NCBI RefSeq assembly: GCF_000007345.1
Contig: NC_003552.1
Location: 5,687,493 to 5,751,492 of the forward strand
DNA length: 64,000 nt
Source of the DNA: Methanosarcina acetivorans C2A
GTDB lineage: Archaea; Halobacteriota; Methanosarcinia; Methanosarcinales; Methanosarcinaceae
Direction of reading: 5' to 3'
The position numbers were made by a program, and so were the translations under genes. The notes under the pieces are model-generated. The model was not told the DNA's origin. It saw only the letters and a program-made list of their open reading frames with translations, and ran no database searches. Below, one piece after another: positions 1 to 11,481 of this stretch (positions are counted from its first letter, which is position 1; each line of letters begins with the position of its first letter).

Positions 1-549
1 ACAAAATCCATTTTCAGATTTAACAGGGTATTCGGACTACAGAAAACAGGAAGTTTCACCAAACGATTAGAGGTATTCATTTTCGCATGTAATGAAGCCG
101 CACATTTCAGAAACAAATTCGTCTGTTTCGAGTGTTTCCTTTTTGTTTACCAAATACCTCATTTAAATACGCGGATAAATATCAGCGCCTCCGCCAGCTT
201 GTCTGGCGGCCCTGCACAAAAGGAATTAAAAGATATTCAAGAGAGATACTGAAATTCATACAGTTTTAACCTTTTTTGCTTTTTTAACTCACAAACGCCC
301 TCAGTAGTTTTTGCTTGCGGACCTGTTATTTTCATTCTTCGGGCTCTTTTTTGTCTTATCGGGAAAGACCGCTCTCCTGCGTCGAGCGGGACATGAACGA
401 CACCATATGGCGAATAAGGTTTTATGGGTTAGGATTCAGGAGTTTGAGCCAAGGATTGCTTTTTTCCGAAAATGTCAACCATGTAGATAAACGACCAATA
501 AAATCAAAATTCATTAATAGTACATAATCCAAAACTTTACTGATTTTTA
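1..549. other. Non-coding stretch at window start
   Basis: No convincing gene is seen. A perfect 7-bp inverted repeat (CCGCCAG / CTGGCGG, loop CTTGT) lies at 191-209 and could be a transcript end or a repeat remnant. A 70-codon open frame at 315-527 has no ribosome binding site and no recognisable protein character. The stretch just before 550 is AT-rich and may hold the promoter of the next gene. Confidence 0.5.
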
Positions 550-2628
550 ATGTATACCCTGATTCTGATTTCAACAATGACAAACTTATCGGAGATCAGA
601 GCACTTGTTTTGCCTTATTACGAAGACGTTGCTCTAATATGTGCAATAATTACTGCTCTACCTGTACTGGTAGGTATCATACTCTATTTATCCAAGAATC
701 ACATTTCGAAACCTTCGACTCCGAAGGACGCTGAAGCACTTGTAGAGTACAAAAAATATTTCACGGAAAAGGAACTGGAAAAGCTTGAAGTGCCCTATGT
801 TCAAAGAATAGAAAACAACATTGAACGAGACGTGATAGAAGAAGCAGCCGATTTTTTAAAGAGTTCAGAGCAAGTTCTCATAATATGTGGGGAAAGCGGG
901 ATCGGGAAAACCAAACTTGCAATTGAAATATCCATAAAAATTAATGAATCCAAAGAACTTACAGGAAATTTCAAATTCAAAGGAAATTGCCTATTTGCAA
1001 ATCTAAGGCATTATAAAAACCCCAAGGATATTGAAGAAAAATTAAACGCCAAACTTTCGGAAAAGACGGTACTCATTTTCGATGATTATCAGTATAACAT
1101 GGAAGTGTTCAACGAAATAAAAAATAAGGCATTAAGACGAAACTCAAAGCTCATCATTACCACAAGACCGATATTCGTTAAGGCCCTGAAGGAAAAGATA
1201 GGGGAAGTTTCAATCAGAAAAATCAAACTGGGAAGAATGGATATAAACGGGATACTAAAGGACTTGGAAGACGGAGACTTAAAAAAGGTCGAAAGGATTT
1301 CGGAAGGAAATCCTGCAATAGCTCTCCTGGCTCTCGATTACATAAGAGAAGACCCCGACAGGAATGCAAAAGAGGTATTTCAGGGCATCAGAACAAGCAA
1401 AGACTTTTTTGACAAAATCATAAAAGACTTCCAGAAAGAATACGGAGAAGATTTTATAGAATTCCTTGCAGAGGGAGAACTTACTGGCGGAGTGGCAAAT
1501 ATCCCGCAAGAGTATGAAAAAACAATGATAGAAATGGAAAAAAGCGGGCATATTGCCAAGCATGAATCAAAATACCACCTGACTCCCGATGTCCTATCGG
1601 AATATCTGATCAACCGAGAATTTTTTTCCGGTACTATTCTGAAACACAGCTTTGAAGAACTCGCCAGAGCAGATAACGGAACCTACATTCTGGAGATGCT
1701 TAACTCCATAATGAAAATCAAAGATGATAGGGAAATATACCGTAAAGCCGCAGCAAAATTGCTGGAAATCGTTGACCAGCTTGAACCCAATGCCGAACAA
1801 AAGAAAAAAAGAATTAAAACAGGAATAATGGTTTATGACGGATTTGGTAGCTTAAACCTTGTCACAGAAAAACTTAAAGAATTCTGGACAGATTACGACA
1901 TTCTGCAAGATGGAAAGGATCTCCTTGACCTAGGAATATTCCTTATAAAGATATCAAAGCCCTACGAAGCCAGAAAATGCCTGGAAAAAGCTGAAGAAAT
2001 ATTCTCAAAAAACCATGATAAAGTTGGAATTTCTTCTACAAGTCATAGTCTGGGAATTATTTATCAGCAGCAGGGCAACTACGAAGAAGCAGTAAAAAAG
2101 TATAACCAGTCACTGGAAATGAAGGAAGAACTGGGGGACAAAAGCGGAATTGCAATAACACTGTACCAGCTTGGAAATATTCATTATTCTCAGGGCAACT
2201 ACGAAGAAGCAGTAAAAAAGTATAACCAGTCACTGGAAATGAACAAAAAACCGGGGGATAAAAGCGGAATTGCAAAAACACTGCACCAGCTTGGAATGAT
2301 TCATCACGATAAGGGCAACTACGAAGAAGCAGTAAAAAAGTATAACCAGTCACTGGAAATAAAGGAAGAACTGGGGGACAAAAGCGGAATTGCAATAACA
2401 CTGCACCAGCTTGGAAATATTCATTATTCTCAGGGCAACTACGAAGAAGCAGTAAAAAAGTATAACCAGTCACTGAAAATTAAAGAAGAACTGGGGGACA
2501 AAAGCGGAATTGCAAAAACACTGCACCAGCTTGATAGGATTAAAAAAGACATGGATAGATTGAAAGAAAAAATGGGAGAAGAAAATTTTGAAAAAGCCTA
2601 CCAAAAGATTGAGAGTAACAACAAATAA
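550..2628 (+). CDS. Membrane-anchored STAND-type NTPase with TPR repeats
   Basis: A 692-residue protein. One hydrophobic segment at about residues 28-47 predicts an N-terminal membrane anchor. A P-loop GESGIGKT is at 114-121, a Walker B strand LIFDDYQYN at 175-183, a TTRP motif at 204-207 and a GNPAIALL motif at 253-260. This is the order seen in signal-transduction NTPases of the NB-ARC/NACHT group. The C-terminal third (about 465-660) is a series of 40-residue TPRs with the core NYEEAVKKYNQSLE. STAND proteins use the repeats to sense a ligand and the NTPase to oligomerise; roles range from regulation to antiviral defence, and the sequence does not decide which. No effector domain is visible beyond the membrane anchor. 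The start is uncertain: ATG 577 is an alternative and neither has a strong ribosome binding site. It is single, with the minus-strand rRNA operon converging on it. Confidence 0.75.
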   Translation: MYTLILISTMTNLSEIRALVLPYYEDVALICAIITALPVLVGIILYLSKNHISKPSTPKDAEALVEYKKYFTEKELEKLEVPYVQRIENNIERDVIEEAADFLKSSEQVLIICGESGIGKTKLAIEISIKINESKELTGNFKFKGNCLFANLRHYKNPKDIEEKLNAKLSEKTVLIFDDYQYNMEVFNEIKNKALRRNSKLIITTRPIFVKALKEKIGEVSIRKIKLGRMDINGILKDLEDGDLKKVERISEGNPAIALLALDYIREDPDRNAKEVFQGIRTSKDFFDKIIKDFQKEYGEDFIEFLAEGELTGGVANIPQEYEKTMIEMEKSGHIAKHESKYHLTPDVLSEYLINREFFSGTILKHSFEELARADNGTYILEMLNSIMKIKDDREIYRKAAAKLLEIVDQLEPNAEQKKKRIKTGIMVYDGFGSLNLVTEKLKEFWTDYDILQDGKDLLDLGIFLIKISKPYEARKCLEKAEEIFSKNHDKVGISSTSHSLGIIYQQQGNYEEAVKKYNQSLEMKEELGDKSGIAITLYQLGNIHYSQGNYEEAVKKYNQSLEMNKKPGDKSGIAKTLHQLGMIHHDKGNYEEAVKKYNQSLEIKEELGDKSGIAITLHQLGNIHYSQGNYEEAVKKYNQSLKIKEELGDKSGIAKTLHQLDRIKKDMDRLKEKMGEENFEKAYQKIESNNK
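2071..2524 (+). repeat. 120-bp coding tandem repeat (TPR units)
   Basis: Four units with an exact 120-bp period start at 2071, 2191, 2311 and 2431 (last one partial). They are nearly identical at the DNA level, including silent positions, which indicates recent unit duplication or gene conversion rather than old TPR divergence. Confidence 0.9.
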
Positions 2629-2773
2629 TTTCCGCTTGCTCTGAATAGTAATGAAAGAACTATGCAATGAGCAAGGCTGTAAGCTATGAAAGAAGCAGTT
2701 TCAAAAACAACAGCAAAGCACAAAAATCAAGTTCAAAAGCAATTTCAGAATAGAATTGAAAGTATTATAAGGT

Positions 2774-2899
2774 GAGCTTGGCAGCGATCCAGAGTTCCCG
2801 AAGGCTCGCACACTTCAGTACAGTAAGGAACGCGGGCAGGCTTATCTGCTGTGTTCGGGATGGGTACAGGAGTTGCCCTACCGCTATGGCCGCCAAACT
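2774..2899 (-). rRNA. rrf: 5S ribosomal RNA
   Basis: The minus strand reads TTTGGCGGCCATAGCGG at the 5' end and the complementary CGCTGCCAAGCT at the 3' end, with the conserved CCCATCCCGAACAC-type core between. The length of about 125 nt is normal for archaeal 5S. It is the last gene of the 16S-23S-5S operon. Ends are estimated to a few bases. Confidence 0.93.
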
Positions 2900-2923
2900 C
2901 AACCTATAAATTGGATATGGAAA

Positions 2924-2968
2924 AAGTCATGTATAGATGTGCTGCATACTGGATTTCGCCTGGACCTG
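2924..2968 (-). other. 23S rRNA processing stem, 3' arm
   Basis: This segment between 23S and 5S is the imperfect reverse complement of 5883-5925, upstream of 23S. Paired blocks include TGTGCTG, ATACTGGA and TGGACCTG. The pair forms the long helix that brackets archaeal pre-23S RNA and carries the splicing-endonuclease (bulge-helix-bulge) cut site. Confidence 0.8.
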
Positions 2969-2971
2969 AAT

Positions 2972-5876
<2,905 letters not shown>

Positions 5877-5882
5877 CCTAAC

Positions 5883-5925
5883 CAGGTCCAGTAAGCGTCC
5901 AGTATACAGCACATATACACGACTT
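5883..5925 (-). other. 23S rRNA processing stem, 5' arm
   Basis: It lies in the 16S-23S spacer immediately before 23S and pairs with 2924-2968. The rest of the spacer (to 6064) holds no tRNA: the tRNA-Ala found in many euryarchaeal operons is absent here. Confidence 0.8.
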
Positions 5926-6020
5926 CATATGCCTGAGCTTCAGCACAGGCTATCCATCCTTCCCCGAAAAACTACTTTCCGGGTGCACTTGATGATTATA
6001 AAATTAATAGGGGTGAGGAT

Positions 6021-6050
6021 TTGATCGGTTTATCGGCATCTGGGTGATAG
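6021..6050 (-). other. 16S rRNA processing stem, 3' arm (bulge-helix-bulge)
   Basis: TCTGGGTGATAG at 6039-6050 is the perfect reverse complement of CTATCACCCAGA at 7649-7660. Outside it, the two arms can form a 4-bp helix (one G-U) flanked by 3-nt bulges on opposite strands, followed by further paired blocks (TCGGTT with AACCGA, GATTTG with CAAATC). This is the canonical bulge-helix-bulge substrate of the archaeal splicing endonuclease. Confidence 0.85.
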
Positions 6051-6064
6051 TGTTTTTTCGGCTT

Positions 6065-7542
<1,478 letters not shown>

Positions 7543-7640
7543 TGTTAAGGTATCGCACACTTAAAATTAAAGGTCTTGGTCGCAGAAACTTGCACTAACA
7601 ACATCAATTCAGTTAGTTCATTTTTCGCGATAGATATTTG

Positions 7641-7680
7641 AAAAACATCTATCACCCAGAATTAACCGAACCGACAAATC
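7641..7680 (-). other. 16S rRNA processing stem, 5' arm
   Basis: Leader segment that pairs with 6021-6050; the perfect 12-bp core is 7649-7660. See the 3' arm for the bulge-helix-bulge geometry. Confidence 0.85.
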
Positions 7681-7781
7681 CTCGTCAGACAGGAAAGAAC
7701 TCCTGACTCCATTAAAAGATGAAAGAGATTTTTGTAATTCAACCCACACAACCACATTGTGTGAGGGACAGATAGAAGGCA

Positions 7782-7800
7782 TTTCTTGTATATAAACCTT
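7782..7800 (-). promoter_or_regulatory. rRNA promoter P1 (proximal)
   Basis: The minus strand reads TTTATATA (complement of 7789-7796), an archaeal TATA box. Downstream the motif CAAGAAATGCCTT follows, shared word for word with the second promoter about 70 bp further upstream. Transcription would start near 7765-7770, giving a leader of about 220 nt before 16S. Confidence 0.7.
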
Positions 7801-7844
7801 CTTATTGTTCTCCCACGAATTTGGACCTGTGAGGGATTACGTAT

Positions 7845-7870
7845 AAGGCATTTCTTGCATATAAGCGTTT
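7845..7870 (-). promoter_or_regulatory. rRNA promoter P2 (distal)
   Basis: The minus strand reads GCTTATATGC (complement of 7857-7866) followed by the same CAAGAAATGCCTT as P1. The duplication of box plus initiator region indicates two tandem start sites for the rRNA operon. Confidence 0.65.
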
Positions 7871-8208
7871 TCCTTCAAGGAAGGTTGAACAAATTTGAAA
7901 GATGGAAAGTGAATGGTTAAAAGATTTCAAAAGAGTTGACCTTTTGAATCCTCACCTTTGTCCGTTTTTATTGGCGACTGCTGTAAAAAACAAACCGCTC
8001 AGGCACTATTTATTCCGTTTTTCAGGTTTCGTTTTTAAGTACCTGTTCCGTTTTTCGAACTCTGTTTTTCAATTTCCGTTTTTCACCTTCGGGGTGTCTT
8101 GTGACGCCCGAGAAGCAACCCTAACATAGCATATATACTATAAATAATTTTCTGTTGAAAACCTAAAAAAATAAAATTTCAGCTGAACATTTAAAAATAT
8201 GCATGATG
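7871..8208. other. Divergent spacer between rRNA promoters and leuA
   Basis: Apart from the flanking promoters, the stretch holds a T-rich series (8015-8090) of imperfect repeats of the form CGTTTTTC-A-ETC, plus a 75-codon open frame at 7902-8129 with no binding site or protein character. No RNA gene is recognised. Confidence 0.5.
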
Positions 8209-8216
8209 TTTATATA
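8209..8216 (+). promoter_or_regulatory. TATA box of leuA
   Basis: TTTATATA. The expected start is about 25 nt downstream, near 8236-8240, inside the loop of the palindrome at 8224-8258. Confidence 0.65.
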
Positions 8217-8223
8217 CCAGAAC

Positions 8224-8258
8224 TGTACATCCATGTAGGTGATTACTATGGATGTACA
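8224..8258. promoter_or_regulatory. Perfect 11-bp inverted repeat over the leuA start (operator candidate)
   Basis: TGTACATCCAT (8224-8234) and ATGGATGTACA (8248-8258) are perfect inverted copies 13 bp apart. The interval contains the predicted transcription start and the ribosome binding site AGGTGAT (8237-8243), and the right arm covers the start codon. A dimeric repressor bound here would block initiation; alternatively, if transcription starts upstream of the left arm, the RNA could hide the binding site. Confidence 0.7.
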
Positions 8259-9799
8259 CACTGAAAGAAGGGATCGATTTTTACATCGAACCCATGCAGA
8301 ATAAAAAAGTAACTGTTTTTGACACAACACTGCGTGACGGAGAACAGACCCCTGGAGTATCCCTGACTTCTTCTCAGAAGCTGGAGATTTCTCGTCAACT
8401 CGACAAACTGGGGGTAGACATAATAGAAGCCGGATTTCCCATATCTTCAGAAGGGGATAAAGAATCCGTAAAATCGATTTCTAATGCTGGGCTTGAAACC
8501 ACAGTCTGTGGACTTGCTCGTGTGCTGAAAAAAGATATCGATGCCTGTTTTGAAAGTGATGTTGGCCTTGTGCACACTTTCGTTCCGACCTCGGATGTAC
8601 AGCGGATCTATACCATCAAAAAGAGCCAGGAAGAAGTCATTCAACTGGCTGTGGAAGCGGTCCAGTACATCAAAGATCACGGACTGAAGTGTATGTTTTC
8701 TGCAATGGATGCCACCAGAACCGATCCTGCATACCTCATAGAGGTTTTCAAGGCGGTTCAGGAGGCAGGATGCGATATCATTAACGTGCCGGACACCGTC
8801 GGCGTTATGGTTCCGTCTGCAATGTACAGGCAGATAAAAGACATTGCAGCTGAAATAACGATTCCGATAGACGTACACTGCCACAATGATTTCGGGCTTG
8901 CAGTAGCAAACAGTCTTATGGCTGTTGAAGCAGGGGCATCTCAGGTACAGGTCACTATTAACGGTATAGGAGAAAGAGCAGGAAATGCTGACCTTGCCCA
9001 GACAGTGATGAGCCTGGCATCAATCTACGGTATAAAAACCAATATTCGGACAGAATACCTCGTAGAAACCTCGAAAATGATCGAAAACTACACCGGAATC
9101 AGGCTTCCACCAAACACGCCTGTGGTCGGGCAAAACGCCTTTTCCCACGAGTCGGGAATCCACAGCCAGGGAGTGCTTGAAAAATCCGATACCTTCGAAC
9201 CAGGTATTATGACCCCGGAAATGGTCGGGCACAGACGGCGCATTGTTCTTGGAAAGCATACAGGCAAACACGCAGTCAAACAGTCCCTTGAGTCTGCTGG
9301 CGTAAAAACCAGTGAAAATCAGCTCGATGAGATTGTGCTCAGGATCAAAGAAATCGCAAACAAAGGGAAACAGATAACAGACGCTGATCTCTATGCAGTT
9401 GCCTCTGCAGTGCTAGGAAAAGCAAGTTCTGAAGAAGAACTGATTAAACTCAAAGAAGTATCCGTCATGACAGGAAACATCCTCACACCTACAGCTGTGG
9501 TCAAGGCAGATATTGAAGGCAAAGAAATAATTGCAGCAAAAACCGGAGTAGGTCCTGTGGATGCTGCCCTTAAAGCCGTAAGGGATATCCTGGGCGAGAG
9601 CAACCATTTCAGGCTCCAGGAATTCAGGATCGATGCTATCACGGGAGGAGCTGACGCTCTTGCCGATGTGTACATAGGTCTCGAAAACGAAAAGGGCAGA
9701 ATTGTAACAGCACGTTCCGCAAACCCGGACATAGTCATGGCTTCCGTAGAAGCCCTCATAAACGCTATGAACCTGCTGTATAAGAAAGAAAAAAGCTAA
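8252..9799 (+). CDS. leuA: LeuA-type 2-isopropylmalate synthase (alpha-isopropylmalate/citramalate family)
   Basis: A 515-residue enzyme that condenses acetyl-CoA with a 2-oxo acid, most likely 2-oxoisovalerate, as the first step of leucine synthesis. The N-terminal TIM barrel carries DTTLRDGEQTPG (about 24-35) and the metal-binding HCHNDFGLAVAN (about 210-221), then NGIGERAGNA. The C-terminal 130 residues form the LeuA allosteric dimer domain, ending in GGADALADVYIGLE, which points to feedback control. Citramalate synthase and the coenzyme-B homocitrate synthase share the fold; the closeness to annotated Methanosarcina LeuA sequences as I remember them favours leuA, but substrate is inference. 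ATG 8252 sits 8 nt after AGGTGAT; ATG 8294 is a possible later start that would leave the palindrome untranslated. An overlapping out-of-frame ATG at 8248 opens only 18 codons. Confidence 0.88.
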   Translation: MYTLKEGIDFYIEPMQNKKVTVFDTTLRDGEQTPGVSLTSSQKLEISRQLDKLGVDIIEAGFPISSEGDKESVKSISNAGLETTVCGLARVLKKDIDACFESDVGLVHTFVPTSDVQRIYTIKKSQEEVIQLAVEAVQYIKDHGLKCMFSAMDATRTDPAYLIEVFKAVQEAGCDIINVPDTVGVMVPSAMYRQIKDIAAEITIPIDVHCHNDFGLAVANSLMAVEAGASQVQVTINGIGERAGNADLAQTVMSLASIYGIKTNIRTEYLVETSKMIENYTGIRLPPNTPVVGQNAFSHESGIHSQGVLEKSDTFEPGIMTPEMVGHRRRIVLGKHTGKHAVKQSLESAGVKTSENQLDEIVLRIKEIANKGKQITDADLYAVASAVLGKASSEEELIKLKEVSVMTGNILTPTAVVKADIEGKEIIAAKTGVGPVDAALKAVRDILGESNHFRLQEFRIDAITGGADALADVYIGLENEKGRIVTARSANPDIVMASVEALINAMNLLYKKEKS

Positions 9800-9931
9800 A
9801 AAGGCAAGAAAAAGACTGAAAAGCCGGAAAATAATACCGGAACCGGCACTTGAAGCCTTAAGGATAAGGCAGACACCTGTTAATTTTCGGGTTTGTGTTC
9901 CTCAAGCATGTATAAAGTAAAATAAAATGAA

Positions 9932-10705
9932 ATGGAATACAAACCCATGCCTTATCCAATCATTGATTCTCACTGTCACCTTGATTTTCCCAAATTCAAC
10001 CCCGACCGGGAAGAGGCTATCCACCGCGCCCGGAAAGCAGGAGTTGTCGGAATGGTCAACTCCGGAATTTCCCTGAAAGGCAACCGCATGAGTCTCGAGC
10101 TTGCAGAGAAGAACGAGGACATCCACGCCTCTCTGGGCCTGAGCCCCGACATCGGGAGAGGGGGGACTGATGACGTCATCAACTCAATCCTATCCCAGAT
10201 CGAAGACAATGCCGGAAAAGCGGTGGCGATCGGAGAAGCCGGTCTGGACTTTCAGGACTGCAAAACTAATGAAGAACGAGAACGTCAGACAGCTTCGTTC
10301 AAAAAAGTAATCGAGCTTGCAAAAGACCTGGAAAAACCCCTTGTGGTGCACGCCCGGATGGCTGAAGCCGAGGTCCTGGAGCTTGTCAGAAACGTGGACA
10401 CCGTAATCTACCATTGCTATAGCGGTTCCCCTGAGACCATGCAGGAAATTGTGGACGCAGGTTACTATATTTCCCTGGCCACCCTTGTCTGTTTTTCCGA
10501 ACACCACCAAGCTCTTGCAGCTGAAGTGCCCCCTGAGAACCTGCTTCTGGAAACCGACAGTCCTTTCCTCTCCCCCCGCAAAGGCAGAAACGAGCCTGCA
10601 TATATAGTGGATTCAATTCCGGTTGTAGCGCAACTTAAGGAAATGAAACCTGCAGAAATTGCGAGAACCGTCACTGGAAACGCACGCAGGATTTTCAAGA
10701 TATGA
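9932..10705 (+). CDS. TatD-family metal-dependent hydrolase
   Basis: 257 residues, normal length for the family. All metal ligands of the TIM-barrel hydrolase are present: HCH at 14-16, E102 (GEAGLDF), H140 (VVHAR), H161 (YHCYSG) and D209 (ETDSPFL). TatD proteins are 3'-5' DNA/RNA exonucleases or related hydrolases acting in the cytoplasm; the exact substrate in archaea is open. It follows leuA by 130 bp and precedes the beta-lactamase-fold gene by 83 bp, so it may lead a TatD-MBL-YgiQ transcription unit. Confidence 0.87.
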   Translation: MEYKPMPYPIIDSHCHLDFPKFNPDREEAIHRARKAGVVGMVNSGISLKGNRMSLELAEKNEDIHASLGLSPDIGRGGTDDVINSILSQIEDNAGKAVAIGEAGLDFQDCKTNEERERQTASFKKVIELAKDLEKPLVVHARMAEAEVLELVRNVDTVIYHCYSGSPETMQEIVDAGYYISLATLVCFSEHHQALAAEVPPENLLLETDSPFLSPRKGRNEPAYIVDSIPVVAQLKEMKPAEIARTVTGNARRIFKI

Positions 10706-10788
10706 AGTTTTAAAATAGTTTTAGAAAAAAGAAGGAAAAAAACAAAAAGTAAAGGGAAAGCAGAAAAAAAAGCAGAAGAGGAAGAAAT

Positions 10789-11430
10789 ATGGAAGTCCGG
10801 TACATCTGCCCCACAGCCTACGATTCCAGTGTTTACCTTGTAAATGGGAAAGTCCTTATCGATGCGGGAATGAGCAGCGACCTGATCATCAGGGAACTTG
10901 AAAAATCTATCAAGCTTACTGACCTTGAACTGATCATCCTGACCCACTGCCACTATGACCACACTGCCGCAGCTGCAGAAATTGCGGAGAAGAGCGGAGC
11001 AAAAGTTGGAATCCACAGAGCAGACCTTGAAGGTGTAAACGACGAGTATCTCAGTGTTTCCGTGCTCTTCGGAGACCGTGCCCCGGCTGTCAAACCAACA
11101 GTCATCTATGAAGAAGGAGACAGAATTCCCATAGGAAACGAGGAGTTTCTCGAAGTTATCCACACCCCGGGACATTCAAAAGGGAGCATCTGCCTCTATG
11201 AGCCCGTCTCAAAAAGCCTCTTTTCGGGAGACACTGTCTTTCCAGGAGGTGGTTTCGGAAGGATGGACTTTGAAGGCTCAGAACCTGAAAAAATGCTTGG
11301 TTCCGTAGAAAAACTCACAAAACTCGATGTAAAAAACCTGTACTCAGGACATGGAGCCCCCAATGATAGGGACGGGAATAAACAGATCATGGCTTCTTAT
11401 ACAATGCTAAAGATGATGATGGGAGTCTGA
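10789..11430 (+). CDS. Metallo-beta-lactamase-fold hydrolase (glyoxalase II-like)
   Basis: 213 residues. The HxHxDH zinc motif appears as HCHYDH at 53-58, with H129 (HTPGHSKGS), D148 (SGDTVFPGG) and a C-terminal SGHG completing the dinuclear metal site. This is the small single-domain hydroxyacylglutathione-hydrolase-like type; archaea lack glutathione, so the natural thioester or other substrate is unknown. A strong binding site (GAGGAAG) precedes the ATG. It is close to its neighbours on both sides, consistent with co-transcription. Confidence 0.85.
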   Translation: MEVRYICPTAYDSSVYLVNGKVLIDAGMSSDLIIRELEKSIKLTDLELIILTHCHYDHTAAAAEIAEKSGAKVGIHRADLEGVNDEYLSVSVLFGDRAPAVKPTVIYEEGDRIPIGNEEFLEVIHTPGHSKGSICLYEPVSKSLFSGDTVFPGGGFGRMDFEGSEPEKMLGSVEKLTKLDVKNLYSGHGAPNDRDGNKQIMASYTMLKMMMGV

Positions 11431-11481
11431 AGGCAACGAATAAGGAAAAGAGCTTAAAGATTGGGAGTTCGGAAGCAGACT

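Noticed and set aside
315..527. 70-codon ORF near the window start
   Set aside because: No binding site or recognisable protein features.
2057..2473. 138-codon repetitive frame on the minus strand inside the TPR gene
   Set aside because: It is the antisense shadow of the 120-bp repeats; no start site and no family character.
5880..6064. tRNA-Ala in the 16S-23S spacer
   Set aside because: No anticodon arm, T-loop or acceptor sequence on either strand; the spacer is taken up by processing-stem arms.
8248..8304. 18-codon leader peptide overlapping leuA
   Set aside because: It starts close to AGGTGAT but encodes a single Leu and overlaps the main start; more likely a by-product of the palindrome.
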